From positions 124,001 through 188,000 of the forward strand of contig CAWGWC010000024.1 of the NCBI GenBank assembly GCA_963826165.1: a DNA stretch of 64,000 bases, read 5' to 3'. The notes below the pieces were generated by a model that was not told the DNA's origin, did not search any database, and was given only the letters and a program-made list of their open reading frames with translations. This DNA comes from JACVRW01 sp963826165 (lineage in GTDB: Bacteria > Actinomycetota > Thermoleophilia > Solirubrobacterales > Thermoleophilaceae). Each line of letters starts with the position of its first letter. The first letter of the stretch is position 1. Below are positions 8,323 through 16,373 of this stretch, piece by piece. The translations under genes and the position numbers were made by a program.

Positions 8323-10533
8323 ATGCGCGCTCTGGTTCGCTGCCTTGCGGTCGTGCTGGTCGTCGGAGCGACCGTCGCGCCGGCCGCTGCGCTCGGAGAG
8401 GTGCCGTTCGCGGCGCGGTACAGCGCGAACGAGCAGGGTGCCATCTGGGTGACCGGGAGCACCCTGATGACCTGCCCCGCGGCGGCGGCTAACTGTGCGG
8501 GCTCCCAGGCGGGTACGGCCACAGGAGCGGCCCTCAGCAACAACTCGTTCGCGATGGTTCAGGTGGACGCGGACTCCGACCCCGCGACGTTCAACTCCTC
8601 GAGCTCGACCTTCACGCCGCCGGACGCATACGAGGTCTTGTTCGCCGGCCTCTACTTCGGCGGGCGGGTCACCAGCGGCGGGGGCGGTGGCGCCCCCGCG
8701 CCGAACGCCGCGGCGCGGGGAACTGCGCTGCTGCGGACCCCGACCAGCGGGAGCTACGTCTCCGTGCCGGGCACGGTGGCAGACAGCACGGTGATCGCCG
8801 GCTCGTACGTCACCTTCGCCGACGTCACGGCGCTCGTCAGGGCGGGCGGATCGGGGCGCTACTGGGTCGGAAACGTGCAGAACGGCACCGGCCTGGACCG
8901 CTACGCCGGGTGGTCGCTCGTCGTCGTCTATCGCGATCCGGCGCAGCCGTTGCGCAACCTGTCGGTTTTCGACGGTCTCCAGACCATTCAGCAGGGAGAT
9001 CCGCCGCTGTCGATCGGTGTGAGTGGGTTCCGCACGCCGCTCAGCGGGCCGGTGCGGACGTCGGTCGGGCTCGTCGCCTATGAGGGCGATCGGGGCAGCT
9101 CCGGCGATCGACTGGCGCTCAACGGCCGGTTGCTGTCCGACGCGGCCAATCCTCAGATCAATGTGTTCAACAGCTCGGTGTCCTTCCAGGGCACCAACAC
9201 ACTGGCCCAGAGGATTCCCGCCTACGTCAACGGGCTCGGATTCGACTCCGATCGCATCGTCGCCGACGGCTTCCTCGGAAACGGTGCCACCAGCACGTCG
9301 TTCGCGGCATCCACCACACTCGACCAGTACCTGATCCAGGCCGTGACGTTCACGACAGACCTGAGCGCCCCGCAGCTGACCGTCGACAAATCCGTCGTCG
9401 ATCTGAACGGCGGCAACGTGGAGCCCGGCGACGTGTTGCGCTACGCCGTGACGACGCGGAACACCGGTGACGACGCCGCTACTGATCTACGCGTCGATGA
9501 CTCGGTCCCCGCGCAGACGACGCTCGTGGGGTCGCTGTCGGGTCCGGCCGGAACGGCGGCCGCCGATGGCCGCACGGTCGGCTTCACTATCGGCACGCTC
9601 GCGCCGGGTGCGGTCTCGAGCGCGAGTTTCGATGTGCGCGTGGACGACGACGCGCCTGATGGTTTCGTCATCGCCAACGTCGCGACGGCGAACGGGCTCG
9701 GTGCCACGGCTGGGCGGCCTGCGTCCGCCACCTCGCCGGAGGTCATGTCGATCGTCCAGCGCCCGCCGTTCGAGGCGACCTTGAACGTGACTCCGGAGAC
9801 CCCGGTCGCCGGTGAAACCGCGGTCGGCACGGTCGAGCTGACGAACGACCTCGGCCGTCCCATCGACAACGTGGTCGCGACCGTCGAGGTGCCGGCCGCC
9901 GACGTGCTCGGCGCCCGGCCCACCACCGGCGGCCGCTGCACCGTGCGGCAGGTCGTACGTTGCGCCCTCGGGCCGCTCGACCCGGGCGAGCAGGCAACGA
10001 TTCGCGTCCGGCTGAACCCGCTCGACCGTGGCAGCCTGCGGCCGGTCGTACGCGTCCGTGGGGACGGTGTCGCGACTCAACGATTCAGGCTGGGACCGGT
10101 ACGCGTGAAGGCCGGGGCCGCTCGGCTCACCATCCGCAAGTCGACCCGCACGGATGTCACACGCCAAGGGCAGGTGCTCAGCTATCGCATCGTCGTGACC
10201 GCTCAAAGACGCGCGGCCGCCGCGCACCGTGTCCGAGTCTGCGACCGCCCCGGCCGCGGCCTGCGGCTCCGCTCCGCTTCGCGCGGCGGCGCGCTGCGCG
10301 ACGGGCGTGCCTGCTGGCGGGTCGGGAAGCTTCTGCCGGGACGCAGCCGCCGACTGACCGCGGTCGCGCGGGTCACGGGTGGGTCGGGAGTCGTGACCAA
10401 CACCGCTGTCGCTCGCAGCACGAATCTGCGCGGACGCCGGCAGGTGGCTGACGTGGCCCGCGTACAGGTGGCGCCGCAATTCCCGCAGGTCTGCGCTGCC
10501 GCAGCCGGCCCACTTGCGCGCGCGGCCTGCTGA
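8323..10533 (+). CDS. large secreted protein with DUF11-type repeats
   Basis: A 736-residue exported protein. Residues 1-24 form a signal peptide (ending VAPAAALG). Residues about 30-350 form a domain that begins PFAARYSANEQGAIWVTGST and resembles regions found ahead of DUF11 repeats in actinobacterial surface proteins. After that come three beta-sandwich repeats: about 355-470 (DKSVVDLNGGNVEPGDVLRYAVTTRNTG, a clear DUF11 pattern), 480-590 and 600-710. There is no sortase motif or C-terminal membrane helix, so it is probably released or held non-covalently. The tail has four cysteines in its last 75 residues. The A/T content of some stretches is a little higher than in the neighbours. Function unknown; adhesion or a surface layer is only a guess. 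Confidence 0.85.
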   Translation: MRALVRCLAVVLVVGATVAPAAALGEVPFAARYSANEQGAIWVTGSTLMTCPAAAANCAGSQAGTATGAALSNNSFAMVQVDADSDPATFNSSSSTFTPPDAYEVLFAGLYFGGRVTSGGGGGAPAPNAAARGTALLRTPTSGSYVSVPGTVADSTVIAGSYVTFADVTALVRAGGSGRYWVGNVQNGTGLDRYAGWSLVVVYRDPAQPLRNLSVFDGLQTIQQGDPPLSIGVSGFRTPLSGPVRTSVGLVAYEGDRGSSGDRLALNGRLLSDAANPQINVFNSSVSFQGTNTLAQRIPAYVNGLGFDSDRIVADGFLGNGATSTSFAASTTLDQYLIQAVTFTTDLSAPQLTVDKSVVDLNGGNVEPGDVLRYAVTTRNTGDDAATDLRVDDSVPAQTTLVGSLSGPAGTAAADGRTVGFTIGTLAPGAVSSASFDVRVDDDAPDGFVIANVATANGLGATAGRPASATSPEVMSIVQRPPFEATLNVTPETPVAGETAVGTVELTNDLGRPIDNVVATVEVPAADVLGARPTTGGRCTVRQVVRCALGPLDPGEQATIRVRLNPLDRGSLRPVVRVRGDGVATQRFRLGPVRVKAGAARLTIRKSTRTDVTRQGQVLSYRIVVTAQRRAAAAHRVRVCDRPGRGLRLRSASRGGALRDGRACWRVGKLLPGRSRRLTAVARVTGGSGVVTNTAVARSTNLRGRRQVADVARVQVAPQFPQVCAAAAGPLARAAC

Positions 10534-10548
10534 TCTAGCCCCTGCTGC

Positions 10549-11241
10549 TCAGGTCGGCTGGTGGATCGGCCGGATCAGGATCTCGTTGACGTCCACGTGG
10601 GGCGGCTGGGTGAGGGCGAACATCACCGCCCGGGCGATGTCGTCGGCCTCGAGCGCGCCGGACACCTTGTTCTCGAAGAACGGGGTGTCGACCATGCCGG
10701 GCTCGATCAGGGTCATCTTGATGTCGGTCTCGGCGATCTCCTGGCGCAGCGACTCGCCCATGCCGGTGACCGCGAACTTCGTGGCCGAGTAGAGCGAGCC
10801 CTGGATGGAGCGCCGACCGGCGACCGAGCTCGTGAGGAGGAGGTGGCCGCTGTTCTGGCGCTTGAACTGTTCGAGCGAGGCGCGGATCGACAGCGCGGCG
10901 CCGTAGACGTTGGTGTCGATCATCGCCTTCCAGTGCTCGACGCTCTCCTCGAGGAAGCCACGCTGGGCCCCGAAGCCGGCGTTGGCGAAGAACGCGTCCA
11001 TGCGTCCGAAGGCGTCGAGCGAGCGCTTCACGAGCGCTTGCTGGTCCTCCCAGCTGGTCACGTCGCAGGACACGGCGATCGCCTTCTCGTCACCACCCAG
11101 CTCCCTGGCCAGCGCCTCGAGGCGGTCGACCGAGCGCGCCGCCAGCACCAGGCGGTAGCCGAACTCCGACGCTCGTCGTGCGGTGGCGGCGCCGATGCCG
11201 CTGCTGGCGCCCGTGATGACCAGGACCTGTTCGTCTGCCAT
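10549..11241 (-). CDS. short-chain dehydrogenase/reductase
   Basis: A 230-residue classical SDR. The cofactor motif TGASSGIG lies at residues 9-16, NAG follows in FFANAGFG, and the catalytic Ser sits in LTSSVAG with the YSATK motif (Tyr-x3-Lys). These enzymes use NAD(P)H to reduce or oxidise small carbonyl/alcohol substrates. I chose ATG 11241 because MADEQVLVITGASSG is a standard SDR beginning; the frame is open further upstream but that stretch is not coding-like. The gene is divergent from the AttH/CrtC-like gene with 43 nt between starts. Substrate cannot be predicted. Confidence 0.92.
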   Translation of the reverse strand: MADEQVLVITGASSGIGAATARRASEFGYRLVLAARSVDRLEALARELGGDEKAIAVSCDVTSWEDQQALVKRSLDAFGRMDAFFANAGFGAQRGFLEESVEHWKAMIDTNVYGAALSIRASLEQFKRQNSGHLLLTSSVAGRRSIQGSLYSATKFAVTGMGESLRQEIAETDIKMTLIEPGMVDTPFFENKVSGALEADDIARAVMFALTQPPHVDVNEILIRPIHQPT

Positions 11242-11284
11242 GGCCGTGGTTCTAGCAGCCCCCAGGGTTACGCTGCGCCCACGC

Positions 11285-12253
11285 GTGGCCTCCGTCGACC
11301 CCACCGCGGCCCGCTTCCCGGGCGTGGCGCAGAAGGCCGGGCACTACGAGAGCTTCTACATCAAGCTCTGCGCCCCCGGCGAGCCCCTCGGCGCGTGGCT
11401 GCGCTACACGGTGCACAAGCGCCCGGCGCGCTGCCCACCGGCTCGCTCTGGTTCACGCTGTTCGGTCCCGGCGCCTCCGCGCGCGGCGAAGATCACGGTG
11501 GCGGCACCGCACGCCGCCGACGGCGATTGGATCAGCGTGGGGGAGTCACGCCTCGGCCCGGGGCGAGCCGAGGGCTCGATCGGGAGCGAGTCCGCCTGGG
11601 ACCTGCGCTTCGAGGGCGGCGAGCCGCCGCTGTTCCACCTCCCGCGGCCGTGGATGTACACGGCCCGGCTGCCGCGCACCAAGCTGCTGTCGCCGGTTCC
11701 CGCGGCGCGCTTCGAAGGGTCGCTCGTGGTCGACGGTCAAGAGCTCGACGTGGACGGCTGGCGCGGCATGGTGGGTCACAACTGGGGCGTCCAGCACGCC
11801 GAGCGCTGGATCTGGCTGCACGGGATCACCGACGACGGCGACTGGCTCGACGCCGCCATCGGCCGCATCCGCGCGGGGCCGGTGACCACGCCCTGGATCG
11901 CCAACGGCGCGATCAGCCTGGCCGGTGAGCGTCACGTGCTCGGCGGTCCCGGCCGGCGGGTGGAGGTGGGCGAGTCGCCCGACAGCTGCGCCTTTCTGCT
12001 GCCCGGCCGTGGGATGCGGGTGCGCGGGACCGTGTCCGCGCCGCGCGACCGCTTCGTGGGTTGGCTCTACGCCGACCCCGACGGCGGCGAGCACAGCGTG
12101 GTCAACTGCTCGGTCGCCGACATGCGGCTCGCCCTGGAACGACGTGGGGGAGGGGGCACCTGGGAGCTCGAGGTCAAGGGCGCCGCGGCCTACGAGCTGG
12201 GCATGCGCGAGACCGACCACGGGGTGGCGCTCCAGCCCTACCCGGACGGCTGA
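11285..12253 (+). CDS. AttH/CrtC-like (lipocalin-like) protein with two compensating frameshifts
   Basis: A protein of about 322 residues. The element GMVGHNWGVQHAERWIWLHG resembles the (D)HNWG signature of the AttH/CrtC hydroxyneurosporene-synthase-like fold, which forms two lipocalin-like beta domains. The nominal frame, from GTG 11285, is coding-like up to YTVHKRP. The conserved-looking segment PTGSLWFTLFGPGAS is then in another frame (about 11422-11480), and the first frame resumes at AAKITVAAP. A one-base loss near 11422-11426 and a one-base gain near 11478-11486 would explain this. Function in this group is unknown; hydratase or lipid-binding activity is possible. The final stop is 9 nt from the convergent pdxH stop. 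Confidence 0.7.
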   Translation: MASVDPTAARFPGVAQKAGHYESFYIKLCAPGEPLGAWLRYTVHKRPARCPPARSGSRCSVPAPPRAAKITVAAPHAADGDWISVGESRLGPGRAEGSIGSESAWDLRFEGGEPPLFHLPRPWMYTARLPRTKLLSPVPAARFEGSLVVDGQELDVDGWRGMVGHNWGVQHAERWIWLHGITDDGDWLDAAIGRIRAGPVTTPWIANGAISLAGERHVLGGPGRRVEVGESPDSCAFLLPGRGMRVRGTVSAPRDRFVGWLYADPDGGEHSVVNCSVADMRLALERRGGGGTWELEVKGAAAYELGMRETDHGVALQPYPDG

Positions 12254-12262
12254 CGGCCTCGG

Positions 12263-12898
12263 CTACGGGGCCAGCCGCTGGTGGGTCCAGCCGCCGTCGG
12301 GGGCGGGCTCGAAGCGGAAGCGGTCGTGCAGGCGGTCGCGCCGCTGCTGCCAGAACTCCCACGCGGCGGGAATCAGCCGGAAACCGCCCCAGCTGTCGCC
12401 CACCGGCAGGCGCTCCTCGCCTTCGTGCTCGCGCTCCAGCTCGGCGACTCTGCGCTCGAGCCAGTCCCGGCTGTCCACCGGCCGGCTCTGCGGAGACGCC
12501 AGGGCACTCAGCTGGCTGCTGCGAGAGCGGCTGCGGGCGTACTCCTCGCTGAGCTCCCGCGGCGCCCGCTCCACGCTGCCCTCCGCGCGCACCTGGCGAC
12601 CCAGCTCGGGCCAGTGGAAGAGAAGAGCCGCGCGCGGATTGCGCTCGAGCTCGCCGCCCTTGCGGCTGCCGTAGTTGGTGAAGAACGTCAGGCCGTCGGC
12701 GCCGTAGCGCTTCATCAGGACCATTCGCACCGACGGCGCACCGTCCGGGGACGCGGTGGCCAGGGCCACTGCTTCGGGCTCGTGAGCGCCCTGAGCGCCG
12801 GCCTCTTCGAACCAATCGCGGAACTGAGCGAGCGGGTCGGCATTCAGGTCGCCCTCGTGAAGAGGGCGGTTGCGTATGTCGGGATGGGGATCCGTCAT
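12263..12898 (-). CDS. pdxH: pyridoxamine 5'-phosphate oxidase
   Basis: A 211-residue FMN-dependent oxidase that makes pyridoxal 5'-phosphate from PNP/PMP. Recognisable parts are RNRPLHEGDL near the N terminus, the FMN-binding stretch SVRMVLMKRYGADGLTFFTNYGSRKGGEL, and the C-terminal signature WGGFRLIPAAWEFWQQRRDRLHDRFRF. Length and order are those of bacterial PdxH. It stands alone, between a convergent unknown and a membrane protein gene on the same strand. It could supply PLP to the aminotransferase found at 38 kb, as to any PLP enzyme. Confidence 0.95.
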   Translation of the reverse strand: MTDPHPDIRNRPLHEGDLNADPLAQFRDWFEEAGAQGAHEPEAVALATASPDGAPSVRMVLMKRYGADGLTFFTNYGSRKGGELERNPRAALLFHWPELGRQVRAEGSVERAPRELSEEYARSRSRSSQLSALASPQSRPVDSRDWLERRVAELEREHEGEERLPVGDSWGGFRLIPAAWEFWQQRRDRLHDRFRFEPAPDGGWTHQRLAP

Positions 12899-12922
12899 GG
12901 CCTCACGCTACCGCCAGGCCGG

Positions 12923-13576
12923 TCAGCGGCCGCCGCACTCGCGCGGCACGGTCACCACGGGCTGGGTGCCGATCGAGCCCTCGCCCGCCCGGCCGCTGAT
13001 CTTGCAGAAGACGAAACGGCCGCTCTCGAAGTCCACGCGCATGCGGTAGGGATGGCCGATCAGGCCGGCCTCGCTCTGGGAGTAGGACTCCTCGTCACCG
13101 CCGGTGTTCGGGCCGAACGCCGTGGTCACCGCCAGGCACGAGTAGGCGCCGAAGCGGCGTCCGGGGTCCTGGTCCGCGCCGCTGCCGGCCACGGTGCGCG
13201 GGAACGGCTCGCACGCCACGCGCCGGATCGGGCCGTCGAGCTCGCCCGTGTTCACCCGGCGGCGAGCGTCTTCGGCCACCTGGGCCGAGGCCACGGACAC
13301 CAGGCGCTCGCGCGCCGGTACGTCGCCGGCGGGCGGCGCCGGCCCGGAGCGCGACAGCGGCCGCTGCTCCTGACGGATGCGTTCGACCCGGGCGCTGCGC
13401 AGGCGCTCGAGGCGCTGCTCCTCGGCTCGCGAGCGGCTTTCCTTGGCATCATCGATGCCGGGAGCCAGCGCAACGATCAGGCCGGCCACCGCGAAGGGCA
13501 GCAGGATCAACAGCACCCGGCCGGCACGTGGGAGGCGACGCCATGCCCAGGCTGGGAGGGAGAGCAGCCCGGGCAT
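12923..13576 (-). CDS. membrane-anchored protein of unknown function
   Basis: A 217-residue protein, not recognised. One transmembrane helix (residues about 18-38, RVLLILLPFAVAGLIVALAPG) follows a short cytoplasmic head. Then comes a charged helical segment rich in Arg/Glu and an extracytoplasmic domain with three cysteines. I chose ATG 13576, preceded by GAGG at the right distance. GTG 13654 would add a proline-rich head (PPPGGKPSGWT) but leaves only 18 nt to the divergent MarR gene. The palindrome at 13669-13685 could control both genes. Confidence 0.7.
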   Translation of the reverse strand: MPGLLSLPAWAWRRLPRAGRVLLILLPFAVAGLIVALAPGIDDAKESRSRAEEQRLERLRSARVERIRQEQRPLSRSGPAPPAGDVPARERLVSVASAQVAEDARRRVNTGELDGPIRRVACEPFPRTVAGSGADQDPGRRFGAYSCLAVTTAFGPNTGGDEESYSQSEAGLIGHPYRMRVDFESGRFVFCKISGRAGEGSIGTQPVVTVPRECGGR

Positions 13577-13668
13577 GGCCTCGCGTCGCTGACCGGCGCT
13601 GGGGGCCGTCCAGCCGGAGGGCTTGCCGCCGGGGGGTGGCGCGTCGCTTCCCACCGCCGGTAGGATAC

Positions 13669-13685
13669 ATGCATGAGTCATGCAT
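13669..13685. promoter_or_regulatory. perfect 17-bp palindrome, candidate MarR operator
   Basis: ATGCATGA-G-TCATGCAT is a perfect 8-1-8 inverted repeat lying across the start codon of the MarR-family gene at 13673. MarR dimers bind palindromes of this size next to their own genes, so this is a likely autoregulatory operator. It also faces the divergent membrane-protein gene. The AT-rich motif stands out in GC-rich DNA. Confidence 0.65.
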
Positions 13686-14224
13686 TTGATGTGAGGGCGC
13701 GGGAGGCGAACCTTCTCGGGACGCTGTCGCTGGCCGTCAACGAGAGGGTGGAGGAGGCCGTGACCGCGGCGGCGGCGCACACTGGCGCCGCGCCGGCGGC
13801 CCTCGCCGCGCTGTCCACCTTCCTCGACGGCTCGTCGATCGACGCGCTGCGGCGCCCGCTCGGGCTGACCCATTCGGCGGTGGTGCGGCTGGCCGACCGG
13901 CTGGCCGCCGCCGGACTGGTCCGCCGCGAGCCCGGCTCGGACGCCCGATCGGTGTCGATAAGGCTGACCGATCAGGGCGCCGCCGTGGCGGAGGCGATCC
14001 GGCGCGAACGCGGCGCGGCGCTGGCCGAGGTGCTGTCGCCGCTGTCGGCGGACGAGCGGGCCGAGCTCACTCGCCTGCACGAGAAGCTGATCGGCGGGCT
14101 GATCGGCGGCCGGGCCGACGCCGGGCACGCCTGCCGGCTCTGCGACGTGGCGGCCTGCGGCCACGACGAGGGCCGCTGCCCGGTGACCCGCGCCGCGGAC
14201 CGCGCCGAGGGCGCCGCCGCCTGA
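13673..14224 (+). CDS. MarR-family transcriptional regulator with C-terminal Cys cluster
   Basis: A 183-residue winged-helix repressor. The recognition region is LRRPLGLTHSAVVRLADRLAAAGLVRRE and the wing is GSDARSVSIRLTDQG. After the dimerisation helices there is a four-cysteine tail (CRLCDVAACGHDEGRC), which could bind metal or sense oxidants; a similar tail is known in a subset of MarR proteins. The start at 13673 lies inside a perfect palindrome, which predicts autorepression. It precedes an OsmC-type peroxide/thiol-stress gene by 66 nt, so a redox-responsive regulon is a reasonable inference. Confidence 0.9.
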   Translation: MSHAFDVRAREANLLGTLSLAVNERVEEAVTAAAAHTGAAPAALAALSTFLDGSSIDALRRPLGLTHSAVVRLADRLAAAGLVRREPGSDARSVSIRLTDQGAAVAEAIRRERGAALAEVLSPLSADERAELTRLHEKLIGGLIGGRADAGHACRLCDVAACGHDEGRCPVTRAADRAEGAAA

Positions 14225-14290
14225 CCGCAGCGCGCCCTGCAGGCGGCATGCGCGATCCTTGCGGCTCGACAGCGACCAAGGGGAGAGCAG

Positions 14291-14725
14291 ATGCCGAAGA
14301 GAAAGGCGAGCGCGCGCTGGGACGGCTCGCTCACCGAGGGCAGCGGCACGATGAACATGGGCACCGGGTCCTACGAGGGTCCGTACTCGTTCCAGTCACG
14401 GTTCGAGGAGGGCGACGGGACCAACCCCGAGGAGCTGATCGCCGCGGCCCACGCCGGCTGCTACTCGATGGCCCTGTCGGGCGAGCTCGGCCGCGCCGGC
14501 CACGAGGCCGAGCACGTGGAGACCGACGCCACCGTTCACGTCGAGAAGGTCGAGGGCGGCTTCGGCATCACGCGCATCGAGCTCGTCACCCGGGCGCGCG
14601 TGCCCGGGATCTCCGCCGACGAGTTCGCCACGATCGCCGCCGCGGCCAAGGAGGGCTGTCCGGTGTCCAAGGCGCTGGCCTCCGTGGATTCGATCGAGCT
14701 CGACGCCACGCTCGAGGACGGCTAA
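14291..14725 (+). CDS. OsmC/Ohr-family peroxiredoxin
   Basis: A 144-residue protein of the OsmC family, which reduces organic hydroperoxides in the cytosol with a cysteine pair. The two reactive cysteines are present: Cys57 in AHAGCYSMAL and Cys123 in EGCPVSKAL. N-terminal ASARWDGSLTEGSGTM and the E-E-L-I-A-A-A-H pattern match OsmC rather than Ohr. A good ribosome site (AGGGGAGAG) precedes the ATG. It lies downstream of the MarR gene and just ahead of an SDR gene, so it may be co-transcribed with either. Confidence 0.93.
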   Translation: MPKRKASARWDGSLTEGSGTMNMGTGSYEGPYSFQSRFEEGDGTNPEELIAAAHAGCYSMALSGELGRAGHEAEHVETDATVHVEKVEGGFGITRIELVTRARVPGISADEFATIAAAAKEGCPVSKALASVDSIELDATLEDG

Positions 14726-14732
14726 CGCGGAC

Positions 14733-15630
14733 ATGGCGGCGCCAGCCTGGGATCTGGCCGGGCGCACCGCGTTCATCACCGGCGGTGCGCAGGGCATCGG
14801 CCTCGAGACCGGCCGGCGCCTGCTGCAGCGCGGGATGAACGTCGCACTCGTGGATCTCGACCTCGAGCGCGCCGAGCGGGCGGCACGCGACCTCGGCCCG
14901 GCCGTGGGTCGGCCTGGCGGCCGACGTGACCGACCGCGGCGCGCTCGATGCCGCGGTGGAGGCCGCCGTTGAGCGCTTCGGCGGGATCGACGTGACCGTC
15001 GCGAACGCCGGGGTGTCGGGCCAGCTGACCACGGTGCTGGGCTCCGACCCGGACGTGGCCGAGCGAACGATCGAGATCGACCTGCTGGGCGTCTACCGCA
15101 CGGTCAAGGCCACGCTCCCGCACGTGGTGGAGCGCCGGGGCTACGTGCTGCCGGTGGCCTCGCTGTACGCCTATTTCCATCCCATGCTGGCCGCGCCCTA
15201 CGCGATGAGCAAGGCGGGGGTGGAGCAGCTGGGCCGGGCCCTGCGGGCCGAGCTCTCGCCGCTCGGGGCGAGCGCGGGCGTGGCCTACTTCGGCTTCATC
15301 GACACGCAGATGGTGCGCGACGTGTTCACCCCGGACTCCGCGGCGGTGACGATCAGGTCGGCGCTGCCGCGCTGGCTGGGCAAGGTCGTGCCGGTGAGCA
15401 GCGCGGCGGACGCGATGGCGCGTGGCGTCGAGCAGCGCGCGGCGCGGGTGACCGCGCCGCGCTGGCTGCCGGCGGCCTCGGCGCTCAGGGGCGTGCTCGC
15501 GCTGTTCGACGACCAGATGATGAGAAACGAACGGATCCGCGCCGCCGTCGCCCGTGCCGAGGCCGCGCCCGAGGGCCCGCGCCCCGAGCGGAGCGCCGGC
15601 GAGCCGGCTCAGGAGCTCGTGGCCGACTGA
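14733..15630 (+). CDS. short-chain dehydrogenase/reductase (frameshifted)
   Basis: An SDR of about 298 residues in two frames. The first reads LAGRTAFITGGAQGIGLETGRR (cofactor motif) up to LGPAVG. After a shift at about 14905-14908 (GTGGGTCGG where GTGGTCGG fits) it continues GLAADVTDRGALDAAV and VANAGVSGQ. The catalytic Tyr-x3-Lys is in PYAMSKAG. The total span is one base more than a multiple of three. Length and fold are otherwise normal, so the extra G is probably an error. The end overlaps the convergent TetR gene by 22 nt. Confidence 0.8.
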
Positions 15631-16274
15631 GCCCAGGAGGGCTCGGGCGCCCCGGCGTCCTGCAGCGCCTCGACGCCTCCGCGCAGGAACACGAGCGCCT
15701 GGTCGAGCACGGCCAGGGCCTCGTCCTTGGAGGGGAGCCCCTCCAGCTCCAGGTTCTCGTCGAGCGAGCCCTCGAGCGAGCCCAGCGCGGCGGTGGCCGC
15801 CGCGGCCACCAGCCGGGGCCGCAGGCCGTCGGCGGGCTCACCGAGGTCGACCGCCACGGCTTCGCGCAGCAGCTCCTCGAAACGGCTCATCACGGAACGA
15901 TCGAACTGGGCCAGGGCGGGCTCCTCGCGACACAGCCGCTTGCGCACCGCCACGTCGGCACCGGTCTCGTCGTCCCAGCGCCCGAACTGCTCTTCGATCC
16001 AGCGCCGCAACGCGTCCATCGCGCTCTCGCCCTCCCGGCGCTCGCGCAGCGCGCGGGCAAGGCTGGTCACGTCCTCGTCCACCTGATGGAAGACCACCGC
16101 CTCCTTGGACGGGAAGTAGGCGAAGAAGGTGCGCGGCGCGATGTCGGCCGCGGCGGCGATGTCGGCCACCGTGGTGCCCTGGTAGCCACGCTCGGCGAAC
16201 AGCCGCATCGCGGCGCTGACGATCTGTGCGCGGGTTCGGCGCTTCTTGCGCTCCCGAAGGCCCTCCTCGGTCAT
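15609..16274 (-). CDS. TetR-family transcriptional regulator
   Basis: A 221-residue repressor with an N-terminal HTH: RAQIVSAAMRLFAERGYQGTTVADIAAAADIAPRTFFAYFPSKEAVV, the standard TetR_N pattern. The C-terminal ligand domain is unremarkable. It is divergent from the MMPL transporter gene with 99 nt between, and a near-palindrome in that gap (16310-16323) is the probable operator. It likely represses the transporter until a lipid or hydrophobic ligand binds. Confidence 0.92.
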   Translation of the reverse strand: MTEEGLRERKKRRTRAQIVSAAMRLFAERGYQGTTVADIAAAADIAPRTFFAYFPSKEAVVFHQVDEDVTSLARALRERREGESAMDALRRWIEEQFGRWDDETGADVAVRKRLCREEPALAQFDRSVMSRFEELLREAVAVDLGEPADGLRPRLVAAAATAALGSLEGSLDENLELEGLPSKDEALAVLDQALVFLRGGVEALQDAGAPEPSWAQSATSS

Positions 16275-16309
16275 GCCGCAATCCTAGCCGTGATTGCAGC
16301 GGAGGCAAA

Positions 16310-16323
16310 GCAACATATGTAGC
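16310..16323. promoter_or_regulatory. candidate TetR operator between tetR and mmpL
   Basis: GCAACATATGTAGC has a perfect ACATATGT core and matching GC ends with one mismatched pair. It lies in the AT-rich divergent region, 36 nt upstream of the TetR start and 50 nt upstream of the transporter start. A second weaker dyad, TTTG/CAAA, occurs near 16333-16344. Placement fits a TetR-type operator controlling both genes. Confidence 0.45.
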
Positions 16324-16373
16324 AAATCTAATTTGAGCGCAAAATTGCACTCGATGTGCTTTACTCCCGCCGC

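Noticed and set aside
12254..12262. Terminator between convergent genes
   Set aside because: The gap is only 9 nt and no hairpin was visible there or in other convergent gaps.
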